Assembly (NCBI GenBank): GCA_030015575.1
Contig: JASDDO010000016.1
Location: forward strand, 108,147,241-108,211,240
DNA from: Agapanthus africanus
Lineage: Eukaryota; Streptophyta; Magnoliopsida; Asparagales; Amaryllidaceae
Direction of reading: 5' to 3'
DNA: 64,000 nt
Shown here: positions 34,801-45,866 of the stretch, in pieces
Layout: every line of letters starts with the position of its first letter
How positions within the stretch are numbered: position 1 is the first letter of the stretch
Notes under the pieces: generated by a model
The model's database searches: none
Told to the model about the DNA's origin: nothing
Seen by the model: only the letters and a program-made list of their open reading frames with translations
Made by a program: the position numbers and the translations under genes

Positions 34801-35262
34801 GTTGCAATTTACTTTGCCCTCTTACTAATCCCTTGCTTTGTCTTAACTTAATACCTTCTGCACACCATCGTTATGCTAATTGGTTTTCTTCATTCCCTAC
34901 CGGTCGGCACCTGCCTATGGTTTGGAAGAAGACTATCCAATTTGCGTAATAGGTGTACTATCTCCTAAACCAAGGAGTACTCACAACTTGAGAGAAGGTA
35001 AAAGGAAAAGACAACTGAATAATCCTATCCGTTTTCTCCAGAACCGGAAACAATCCTCGAATAAATTCTTTCGAGTTCGTATCTAACCATACGATGGTTT
35101 TGTCCAATGGAAGTGGACGTTCGTAGTAATACGGGGTGTCCCGGAGAAAAGGGTAAAAGTAGGAGTGGCAATGAGGTTTGCAACTCTGACAATCCAAAAG
35201 CCAGTGTTTAGAAGGTTCGGTCAACTTGGTCACTGAGTCATAGTCTTAGGGTCGGGTCAATG
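31851..35262 (-). pseudogene. pol: Copia-D pol remnant
   Basis: Recognisable pieces on the minus strand, from 5' to 3': the lost start codon (ATT at the ATG position near 35260), a protease vestige HWLLDCQSCKPHC at about 35190 (SWVLDTGSGSHIC in Copia-2), an RT piece near 32975-32925 (YMTLPEG), the YLDDIHRVGSDIPIL stretch in 32573-32782 that parallels YVDDILLIGNDIPML, and an RNase H tail ADPLTKAIPRTQ near 31975. The catalytic YVDD reads YLDD. The DTGSG protease motif is gone, stops and frameshifts are frequent, and the integrase is not readable. An internal duplication lies at 34430-35155. No function remains. Confidence 0.82.
34430..35155 (-). repeat. Tandem duplication (~380 bp, 2 copies) in the Copia-D interior
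   Basis: The segments about 34425-34760 and 34805-35155 share TTTGGAAGAAGACTATCCAA, CGAGTTCGTAT and GGTTTTCTTC, with many substitutions between copies. The duplication is therefore older than the LTR pair. It lies where protease and early integrase should be and has no equivalent in Copia-1 or Copia-2. Confidence 0.85.
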
Positions 35263-37561
35263 GTCGCTGCCAAAGAGAGAGAGAAAAGAAACACTCAGCG
35301 TGCACTCTAACCTAGATCAGAATGGTTACCAATTTATCTAATCTGGAAACCTCCCACTGTACCGTCAAATTCTCCTCCAAACCTAAAAGAAGAATTAGTC
35401 GGGAACACCCGAGGAGTAAACTAACTCATCAGTGGGAATCAGGATCCAACTATCATTGCATGATAACGTGACGGAATCCGCTCACGCTATCACACTCCAG
35501 AAGGTATGCGCATATCTGGCAAGTTTCAGTACTTTTGAAACTCCCGATGTGATTTCTGCCCCATGCTCTTATGACCTTGGCGTGAGGTCAAAATATCATA
35601 AGTCACATGTCAAGTTCTGCCCATCATTATCCAGGTTAATTTGAACCCACCCGTACATACCCTTGACGTAGGCCAAAATAGTAGTACGACTGTCTCAAAC
35701 CAACGCATCTATCTATGCAACAGATAAATACCCGGCAGCTACCAAACACTATGCCTTGGCGTGAGGTCAAAATACATAGCTTGAATACTACCGAATATTT
35801 AACTGAAATGATGGAGGGCTACGAATGGTTTCTGGCGAAAACCTTTAACGTAATGAACTTGATATCGTTGAAGGAACGGATAGCTTTTAAAAATATAGTG
35901 ACGAAAACCTTCGCTAAAGAGGTCACTCCCGGTGAAGGGATCTCGGCTCTTTCCCCGTAGAATGGGGTGTAGGATATTCCAACTGAATACCACGATGCAA
36001 AGCAAAAGTAATCGGCTATAGTGAAGTTAATGCCCTGACGCAAACTTCTGTCCAAGGGGTCACTCCCGGTGAAGGGATCTCGGCCCTTGCCTCGTCGACT
36101 GAGGAGCAGGATATTCCAACTGAATACCACGATGCAAAACAAAAGTGAACGTCCTTGCAATAACAGCTTTTTGAAAAGTGTTCCAACAACATCAGATTAG
36201 GTTTGTTTTTAACTTGCATTGATCCGAATCAACGCAGTCCCATCAATTGATCACAACAAAAAGAACGAAAATATACTGATGTACGTATATGCCATCCGCA
36301 TTCGCCACTGGGTCCCGTCATTACCCGTTAGGTTAGCTAACTAACGACAGAGCGGGGACTGGACTAGCACGGATGCAAAACATATACAACATCTACTAAT
36401 ATATATACTAATATATTATATTCGCTCAAGGCGTGAAAGAAAATGCAACATCACAGAAAATGAACAGCATCACAGAAACAATACAGATATCTGGGATCCC
36501 CGGGTTTCACAGAGCCACTACTGAAACCCGACGTTCCCCTGGTCTTGTGGATAGCCTGTGCAATGAAATCCTAGACCCCTACGGGCGCGGCAAGTTACCC
36601 GCCAAAACCTGAAGCGAGGCAGCCCCCTTCAACACTGTGAATGGACCACCCAGCACTTCACGGAATCCGGTAACTTGGGCACCCCTCCTGGGTCAACCTG
36701 TACCCCATACGAGTGCGGCGAATAGCCCGCCAATTCTAGAGTGAAGCCCCCTCCGTCTCAATGCCATGAGATGCGGGCTTGTTGCCTTCTAGAATCCGGC
36801 TATCCGTGCACCCCTCCGCGGGGTAATCCTAGTACAGAAAGTAAAATATACATACAATGGGTACATCGACCGCAACCTGGCCGTGCCCCAAAATAATAAT
36901 ACAAACAGGCAGTGACGGCAGTCCACATGTCGGACGCTCGCCCCGCAATATCAAATGTACATAATACAACCACAACTGTACTAGTATTGCATCCAGGCTA
37001 TCCCCCACGACCGATCCGCAACATTACAGCAAAAACAGAACATCAACGTGAAAGTCACGTTCGCAAATCCGTCTAACCGGGCTATAGCAGTTAGACCGGA
37101 TTTACCGATCGAGTGACATTCACGGTCGCAGATATAATGTAAATACTGTGAAATAATGTGTTTAAAATATCCGATCGATCAAATTTTAACAAGTGGGCCC
37201 CCAAGCATTACTGTAGCAGATCAAGAAATTCTGGGCCCAATGTTATTATTCCAAAACCCCTATTTTAACCCATGAAGCCTACTGGAAAAATTGTACACAC
37301 TGATCCATCAATACCGCGGCGGAACCGCGGCAACAAGTAGGGTTTTGCCGCGGTTCCGCGCTCCCATGAAGATATCAGTGTCTCGAATTTCTACAGTCGT
37401 CTTAGGTCTTCCAGCACAGTACTTTTATACAACCTGAAAAATTTTTGGAGACCAAAAAATTTCAGCAGAAAACTGTCGCTAGCAAAAATGTAGATTTTGG
37501 AATTTTGGTCAATCGAAAATGCAAAACACATTAAACCAAGCTAGACTAAGTTAATGGCGAG
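35263..37561 (-). other. Non-coding leader of Copia-D
   Basis: Features shared with the other leaders, in inverse order: a pyrimidine tract ending GGCAG (35266-35290), two copies of the GAAGGGATCTCGGC module (35910-36000, 36050-36145), the CTAACCTAACGG-type string near 36330, and a duplicated version of the conserved block (36480-36850). GC-rich inverted repeats lie near the primer site (CCGCGGCGGAACCGCGG at about 37314; GCCGCGGTTCCGCG at 37347-37360). No gag is visible. Confidence 0.72.
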
Positions 37562-37573
37562 GCTCTGATACCA
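37562..37573 (-). promoter_or_regulatory. Primer binding site of Copia-D (minus)
   Basis: GCTCTGATACCA, the reverse complement of TGGTATCAGAGC, is separated by one base from the LTR at 37575. Confidence 0.93.
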
Positions 37574-37574
37574 C

Positions 37575-39859
37575 TATAAGTGCACGACGGCGCCCCGGCC
37601 GTCAATCCGACGGCCAAATGCGGAAGCGGTGATAAACTTTAATTTTTCTTGAACTGGCAAACCGCCGCGCACTAATACCCAGATCGAACCATTAATTAGT
37701 CCTAGCTAACTACAAGATGGGGAAGAGAGATATACCGACTGATCCAAGTCCTCCGGTCTTCTCATCGTCGTCCCGATCTCCTGCGGAAGCTCCGGTCTCC
37801 ACCTCGTCTCCGGAAGTGCAACACATCGCCTACTTCTTTTACGGGCTCCCACCTCAATGCCTAGGCAACTCGGGCACGAAGCTGGCTAGTCGACGTGCCC
37901 AAGGTTTGCTGTAGATTATAGTGTGGATCTATATGTCTCATTTGGGATTCAAGGAGGTGCCATTTTAGTGGAGGGATTGAACTTGGCTCTTGAGATGGAG
38001 ATGTGGGGATTTTTGAAGCAACAAGAGAACAAAATTTCCCCACTCAAAAAATTGGCAGCCCTTAATTTTGGCCGGCCAAAACTGCAATGTAATGGAATGA
38101 GAGTGAGTTCTCAAATAAAAGAGAGAGCCAACCATATCCAAGAGAGAGAGAGGAATGGTTATCATGTGAAAAGAAATAATAGCAAGTAAAGTCCAACACT
38201 CAAACACCAATGATCATCCATCATCAACAACAATCATCACAACCAAATCCATACTCCACCAACCAATCATCAAAAACCATGATGACTCAAAAGTCAAGCC
38301 ATGATGAGAAGAAGAAGAAGTCAAATGGTGGAGGAATTATCATGATACAAGTATATGCAAAGAACACCCTCCACAGATGCCTATTTGCAACAATGCAAAT
38401 AAGCCCTCCTCCACCAATTTTCGGCCAATGAACGATACAAAGGAAATTGGCCGAAACGGAAAGCAAACTGGCAACTCCAGAAAACTGGTCCCGTAATAAA
38501 TTACAGGAAAACCCCGATACTGTGCATAAACACCCGCATTTGTATTCCGACCGAAATACAAATGCAATGAGACAAAATCTACACTGTACTATACTAGGAT
38601 CCGGCTTATACCAAAGCCGGCTAGTAATATCCGTTCGATCCTGATCCGTGCAATACCGCTCGTATCTGATCGAACCCTGCCATATATCCCTACGGCCTGT
38701 AGTACAAACTGTCTGATCCTGACCCGTGCAATACCGCACGTATCTGATCGGACCTTGCCACATCTCCATACGGCCTATACAACTTTTCGCCCGAAAGCTT
38801 GAGTAACTGATTGTGGGGGACTCTAAAGAGTCGTCAACACCTTGGTTGTGGATTTAACCACTAGCACGTCAGAGGCATAAGCCAATACGTAACGGGCTAC
38901 CAGGTATTGACTAAAAGGGACGTTTGTGGGCGAACCCAGCCTGACAACCCTACTGAGCCTGTCAGTGACAATATCTGTACAGTCCGGTCCGTTCGTCTAT
39001 GAGTATCGCATGGCGGGCCTAGGGGGTTGGTAAAAGTCAGACCCCCAAAAGCGGTACAAGTCGTGTCGGAGTGTAGCCCAGAACACCCTGAGATACTACT
39101 GGAATACCTACCAGTAAATCTCCTTGCCTCGGCCGAGGGCTTCGTGTAATGGCTCTCCTAGACACACCACGACCTCACCCCCAATACCGGGAGAGACGAA
39201 CCCCTGAAGATGCGCTCACTGCCTCCATGTGGCTCGGGACTGTACCCAACTAAAACCTGTTTGCACGACTCCTTTGAGCCGTGGTAGGGTAGTAATCAAA
39301 GTACAGTGGGAACTCACACAAGACAAATGACGATCCCCAGGTCGATGAACTAACCTGTACACATGTCACCAGGAACTGCCATCTGACATCTGGTATATGA
39401 CCAACTAGCATGTTCCCGGCGAGTCCTGTCTGGTGTACTCATAACCCAATGAGCACCTGTATACATCTTAGGTAATCCAACTTACACCAGTGGCTTGTGA
39501 GACCGGCCACCGCCCCTCGTCGGGGTCTCGAATGTACACACTAGTCTACTCTGGAGTATCGATGCCCTGTCTCGAAACTCACACGACTAGGGACCATTTA
39601 AGGATATGCTTATAGACCCCAGCTCCCACTTATATGATCGCCCTCATACTGCTGGTGGTCAAGCAAGAATCCTAGGGGCTCTACCAACGTGTAATAGCGA
39701 CTTGTCAGGTCACTTAAAACAGTACACGATAATAAAGGTAAACCAGATAGCATACTATCATCTCGAGTAAGACTGTCCTACCGGGATAGGTCCTCCATCA
39801 ATCATTGCAATCACGTACCTGTGACCTAATAATTGACTCTGAGGGCACTATCTCCAACA
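37575..39859 (-). repeat. 5' LTR of Copia-D (2285 bp)
   Basis: It pairs with 29552-31838 almost base for base. Its outer tip reads TATAAG where the other copy has TGTAAG, so one terminal base has mutated. It ends CTCCAACA at 39859, next to the second ATTCG. Confidence 0.95.
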
Positions 39860-39864
39860 ATTCG

Positions 39865-40426
39865 TACGGCGTTGTTTGGCCTCCGTCAAGGGTCGTACGG
39901 GTGGGTCTAATTCAATCAGGAAATAACGGGTTGGACTTGACTAGCGCCTTATGGGTAGTTTGGCCTCCGTCAAGGTCACAAGACGCTAGGGGTAAAAGCA
40001 TTATCGGTAATTTCAAGTTTTAAAATTTGCAATGAGATTGCATACCTCCTATGAGATAGTTGGATCCCGATACCCACTGCGAGTAAGAGTTACTCAAGAG
40101 AGAATTTTACACAGGACAATTAGCCGATCAAGTAGGTGTCTAGAAAGGTGTTAACGGGGTTAAGCCTCTGGGAAAACGAGGTTTATTTTAATTAGGTCCA
40201 TGCGAAAGCACGGCGAACCACCCTCAAAGTACCAAGACTGATCTGGCAGAAAGATTGACGAAATTGTAGGGTGTAATTAAATCCCGGCTAATCTTACTTT
40301 TTAGGGTTTGAAGGAAGATTTGATAAAAATAGTGGGAGACATCCTGATTAGATACGATAAAAAACCAATAATCTTGCAAGAGCATATGCTAAAATGTTTT
40401 CTTCTCTCTCTCTCCAGGTAGCGACC
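39865..40426 (+). other. Non-coding leader of Copia-2, second part
   Basis: This continues the leader after Copia-D and aligns with 6020-6560 of Copia-1 (GGTCGTACGGGTGGGT, GAGATTGCATACC, GTAGGGTGTAATTAA). It ends with the pyrimidine tract and CCAG (40397-40417) just before the pol ATG. Two copies of TTTGGCCTCCGTCAAGG lie at about 39873 and 39958. No gene is seen. Confidence 0.8.
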
Positions 40427-43400
40427 ATGTCAGGCCATAATCAAGATAATAATATGGATGTATTGACTGAACCCGCTTATTATACTGAGCAGGGGAACGT
40501 TGGTCCCGTTTTTTCTTATAAGTGTTATAAGACCGAACAGGAAATAGGAGAATATCTGGATTCTCACGCCGCCCAAACGAAGAACAACCATGTTGATGCA
40601 TCTTCTTCGGGTGTGTTAGTTATTGAGAACCGTTTCTCAGTTCACCCTACGTCCTGGGTATTAGATACCGGATCGGGATCCCACATATGTAAATTGTTAC
40701 GTGGGCTACATAAAGGTAGAGAACTGGGAAAATGTGATCATTCCGTACAAGTAGGGAACGGTTCAAGTATTGCAGCCAAAGTAGTTGGCGAATATCACCT
40801 TGTATTACCAAGTAGTAATACATTGATTCTGAACGAGTGCTATTATATAACGAACATGATGTGCAACATTATATCAGTTTCTTTATTAAGTAAAGAAGGA
40901 TATAATTGTTAGTTATATGTATGCCCTAGAGGCCATTACTGTACATACGATGTATATTGTAATGGATGCTTGGACATATATAGGGAGGACATTCTTGCTC
41001 AACATGATAGTATGCTATCTGGTTATACTTTATCTTAACATGTACTCTGATTGTCTCTATGTTACATGTTGATAAAGCCTTTAGGATATGTACTTGACTA
41101 CTGGGACTATGATGAGATCATACTAGTGGGGCCACGATAGTCGACGAGTACATCCTATAACTGTTCCGAGTCGAGGGTGTATCGAGACAGGGCATCGATG
41201 CACCAGAGTAGACTAGCGTATACGCATCTTGACCCATATGATGGGCGATGGATGATCCCATATCCATCGGTGTTTGACATCAAGGATGGTGTACGGGTGC
41301 TCAGTGGAGACTGGGTACACTGGACAGACTCGCCGAGAACTCCCAGATGGTATTATACATCACGTCAGATGGCAGTTCTCCGGTGACACTGGTACAGCTT
41401 AGTATGTTGACCCGAGATCGTCATAGAGTCTTGTGTGATTCCCACTGTGCTTTGATTTCCATCATACCATGTCCAAGAGGGCATACAAAAAGGTGGCTTT
41501 TGGGTACAGTCTCGAATCACATGGAGGCAATGAGCGATAGGAGGGGATTCGTCTCTCCCGGTATAGGGAGTTGATGTTGCGCTGTGTTCGATTGGCTGTA
41601 ACAGGAAATCCCTGGCTATGGTTGCTGAGATTTACTGGTAAGTGTTATCAGTAGTTTCTCGAACTATTATAGACCTCATATCGACACGACTTATCGAGCT
41701 ACTAGGGTCTGACGTTTACCACCCCTAGGCAAGATATGCGACATATCAGATGACGAGACCGGACTGTACAGGAGTGTTACTGATTGGATTCACAGGAGAA
41801 TGTATAGGCTTGCTTGTTGATCTTCTGAGCGCTCAATACTTGGGTGGCTGTTACGTTTAGCTGACCGCTTTCAGCTTGTGGGTGTTTGATATGATCATTA
41901 CCTACTGCCGGCGTATTGGCGATTCTTTAGAGTCCTTTACAGAGGTTTCTTGGCTCAGGAAAAACGGAGTAGGAGCACATATGTGATATGTGCAGGACCG
42001 AGGATAATGCGGTATGTGATACCGTATTGGATTCTCGCGATATGAGATATCGGCCGGGTATATGTGATATAGCCGGGTCATCGTATTAGTCGGTTATATG
42101 CGATATAGCCGGATTGTCGGATCAAGTGTTGATTCGATAATTTAATGTATAATAATATATATGATATATTAAATTACATTAACTAATATTAGTTCACTAA
42201 AATATTCATTTTCTCACGGCATAATACATTGATATATATGCGATATATGTTAATTTTATTATTTTCTATTGTTACAAAATATATTGTATATGTGATATAT
42301 AATATTGTAACATATTAGGGTTACAAATTTAACAATGCTTTAGAGTTTAAACTTGGTTAGGGTTTGGATTAGGGTTAGCTTTTGCATGAAGCTTCCATGA
42401 AGCTTTGACTTTGTGGTTGCTTGATATTTTTTGAAGATATTATGTTAACCCAATCCAAATCATTAACTCTAGTTAACTATCTACAAGGGTTAACTCTTTC
42501 ATGCTTAACCCTTGGTTAGATTTGTAACCACTACAATAATTCAATGTTCATCACAAAAGGAATATGATATTCATTCTTCTTCTTCCTTGAGTTTTTTCTT
42601 GAAAAAGCTTTCTTTTGTTATGAAAGTGAGTAAGAAAAAGATTATAAATGAGAGAAAAAATCCTACTTCATCATCCTCATCTATCCTTGCCATTTAGATG
42701 AGGGTGTTCACATCATTTCATGAATGATAGCTTGTGTTGACGAAACTTCAAGGTAGATCATCTATTTTATCGAAGATCGGAAGCAAGACTGCATCGTTCT
42801 CTTCGTGGAGCCTCTCGGGAGTCTGGAACACGATGATCGCAGCGAAGGGACCTCAACACGGAGCTTAAGAAGTGAAGGACCGGATCTACAAACGTTTTAA
42901 TCCCTCTCACTTAGTGTTAAAGAGTTTAACATGCTTGTTTTCGCCTAAACCCTAGTTTAAAGATCCGGCTTCGGGTTGTTCGGCACGGCTAAAATTTTTA
43001 TCGGGCATGGTTGATGCCTCGTAGACCCTTGTGAGCGTGCCTAGCATCCCTACAATAATTTTGTAATACAGGATAATGTTATGAACATATTCCTAGATCA
43101 AAATTTGATTGGATCAGGCTCGTTACATAATGGCATATACGTTCTCAATCAAAATACAGTCTTTAATATACAAAACACATACAAGAGGAAGAGTTCAGAA
43201 ATGAACGAATCCTTCTTGTGGCATTGTAGACTCGGTCATATCAATGTGACACGGCTAGCTAAGTTACATAAGGATGGATATTTGAATCCATTCGAATTAT
43301 CATCTTATGATACTTGCCAGTCATGTCTCAAAGGCAAAATGACCAAAACTCCGTTTAGTGGACACGGAGTAAGAGTTACAGAACTCTTGGGGATGATACA

Positions 43401-45852
43401 TAGTAATGTATGTAGACCCATGTCTACACATGCCAAGAACGGTTCTTCTTACTTCATTACATTCACTGACGATCTCTCAAGATTCGGACATGTGTTCCTG
43501 ATGAAACACAAGTCTGAAGCTTTTGAGAAATTCAGAGAATATAAGAATGAAGTAGAGAACCAAACGGGCAAAAGTATTAAGATCCTTCGATCTGATCGAG
43601 GAGGAGAATGCTTGAGCAATGAGTTTCTGGACTATCTAAAAGAGAATGGGATTCTCTCTCAGCTTACTCCTCCTTATACACCACAGCACAACGGTGTATC
43701 GGAACGGAGGAATCGCACCCTATTAGATATGGTACGCTCTATGATGAGCACTGCTGAGTTGCCTATTTCCTTTTGGGGTTATGCGATGGAGACGGCCGAA
43801 TACCTATTGAATAGAGTTCCAACTAAATCAGTGCCTACCACTCCATATGAGATATAGAATGGGAAGATGCCATGTCTTAATTTTATTCAAATATGGGGTT
43901 GTCCGGCCTATGTGAAAACACAAAATCCGGACAAGCTCGAGGCAAGGTCTGTTCTGTTCAAGTTTATTGGATATCCCAAGCATTCGCGAGGGTATATCTT
44001 CTACTGCTCCGAGGAACAAAATGTGTTTGTTTTTCGACATGCCACCTTTTTAGAAAAGGGATTTCTTGCAAAAGAAATTAGTGGCAAGGAAGTAGAACTT
44101 GAAGAAGTTCCAGCGACACAAACTGCAACTGAAGATTTAGTGGAACCGGAGGATTCAGTAGTTCCCAACGAACCCCAGCCACTCCGCCGATCTAGTAAGG
44201 TTTCTCATCCACCTGAGAGATACTACGGTTTTCTCGTTGATGGTGGGAGCGAGGACTGCATCATGGAAGATGATGACCCGACTAGTTTCGAGCAGGCCAT
44301 CACGAGTAGGGACTCTATGAAATGGCTGGATGCAATGCGATCTGAGATGGAATCCATGTACACCAACAAAGTATGGACTTTGGAAGTTGCTCCTGAAGGG
44401 GTAAAACCCATTGGGAGCAAATGGATCTTTAAAAAGAAAATTGGTGTAGATGGAAAGGTTGAGACTTTCAAAGCTATACTTGTTGCAAAGGGTTTTCGTC
44501 AACGACCAGGTATGGATTATGACGAAACATTTTCTCCAGTGGCTATGCTTAAGTCCATCCGGATCTTACTTGCCATTGCTGCATACCAGGACTACAAAAT
44601 TTGGCAGATGGATGTTAAGAACGCCTTTCTAAACGGTGATTTAGAAGAGTGCGTGTACATGACTCAGCCAAAGGGCTTCGTAGATAGTGGGAGCAGCGGA
44701 AAGGTGTGCAAGCTGCTTAAATCCATTTATGGGTTAAAACAAGCATCGCAGAGTTGGAACATCTGCTTTGATGTTGTAGTCAAAGAGTTTGACTTCATCA
44801 AAAACGTAGATGAACCTAGTATCTATAAGAAGGTTGCAGAGAGTAAGGTTGTCTTCCTCGTATTGTACGTGGATGACATACTCTTGATAGGAAATGATGT
44901 TCCTATGCTGCAATCAGTTAAGATCTTCTTATCACAAAGATTCTCAATGAAAGATCTAGGTGATGCCTCCTGCATACTGGGAATTATGATCTATAGAGAT
45001 AGATCTAAACGTATACTGGGATTGTCCTAATCTAGGTATATTGAAACCATACTAAAGAGGTTTAGTATAGAAGAATCCAAGCGTGGGAACCTACCCATGA
45101 TCTCTGGACTCACTCTCTCCAAAGAGATGTCTCCCAAGACTGGTTTGGAAAGAGCTCGCTTGCAAGGGATACCCTATGCTTCGGCAGTAGGCTCTATCAT
45201 GTACGTGATGCTATGTACCAAACCCGATGTAGCATACTCACTAAGTGTAGTAAGTAGGTATCAAGCAGATCCTGGAGAGAGTCACTGGATAGCTGTGAAG
45301 AACATTCTCAAGTACTTGAGAAGAACTAAGGAGATGTTCTTGGCGTATAGTAACGGAGAACTCTAGGTGGAGTCCTTTACCGATTCGAGCTTCCAAAGTG
45401 ATAAGGACGACTCTAAGTAGCACTCGGGATTTTTTTTTACCATCAATGGAGGGGCGGTGTGTTGGAAGAGTTCCAAATAGGGTACCGTTGCAGACTCGAC
45501 GATGGAGACTAAATACATCGCTGCCAACGATACTACCAAAGAGGCTGTCTCGATGAAGAAGTTCATTACTGAATTTGGTGTGGTTCCGTCCATGGAGCAT
45601 CCAATACCTTTGTATTGTGATAACAATGGAGCTGTGGCTTTGGCCAAGGAACCCAGGTCCTATCCGAAGTCCAGACATATTCTGAGGCGGTATCACCTGA
45701 TCAGGGAGATAGTTGATCGCCGGGAGATCGAGGTCAGGAGAGTTGATACGAAGGACAAAACTGCGGATCCACTCACGAAGGCCATTCCCCAGATATAGTT
45801 TGAGAGATTATTCGGTATGTTAGGTATGAGATACTACAACAGCTGGCCTTAG
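40427..45852 (+). pseudogene. pol: Copia-2 pol (protease-integrase-RT-RNase H), interrupted and mutated
   Basis: The ATG at 40427 opens MSGHNQDNN. Protease SWVLDTGSGSHIC is intact near 40655-40695. The frame is broken at 40906 by a solo LTR and resumes at 43060. The zinc finger is intact (HCRLGHIN, TCQSC). The first integrase catalytic residue is lost (HSN instead of HSD, near 43410), while RSDRGGE and NGVSERRNRT remain. RT shows FLNG, the YGLKQAS stretch and YVDD (about 44870). RNase H has YCDNNGA and ends SWP-stop at 45852. In-frame stops fall near 43856, 45030, 45364, 45418, 45478 and 45796. Most are single C-to-T or G-to-A changes compared with Copia-1. Polyprotein length is otherwise as in Copia-1. 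Confidence 0.94.
40907..43054 (+). mobile_element. Solo LTR in Copia-2 pol, TSD ATAAT
   Basis: TGTTAGTTATATGTATGCCC to ATCCCTACA is flanked by ATAAT at 40902-40906 and 43055-43059. The pol sequence of Copia-1 runs through this site without a gap. It belongs to a third variant of the Copia-1/2 LTR, with its own dyads: CGGTAT-GTG-ATACCG near 42010 and CGATAT-GAG-ATATCG near 42038. Confidence 0.95.
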
Positions 45853-45854
45853 TG

Positions 45855-45866
45855 CAAGTGGGAGAT
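45855..45866 (+). promoter_or_regulatory. Polypurine tract of Copia-2
   Basis: CAAGTGGGAGAT lies immediately before the 3' LTR start at 45867 and two bases after the pol stop, the same spacing as in Copia-1. Confidence 0.92.

Larger units (their letters stand above)
29552..39859 (-). mobile_element. Copia-D: minus-strand Copia element, TSD ATTCG, near-identical LTRs, ruined pol
   Basis: ATTCG flanks both ends (29547-29551 and 39860-39864), and the Copia-2 leader is continuous once the insert is removed. On the minus strand the order is 5' LTR (39859-37575), primer site, leader, decayed pol, polypurine tract, 3' LTR (31838-29552), total 10308 bp. The LTRs differ by a few percent at most, but the internal region has no frame over about 115 codons. 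The coding region was therefore already defunct, or nearly so, when this copy inserted, and the proteins must have come from another element. Confidence 0.93.
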
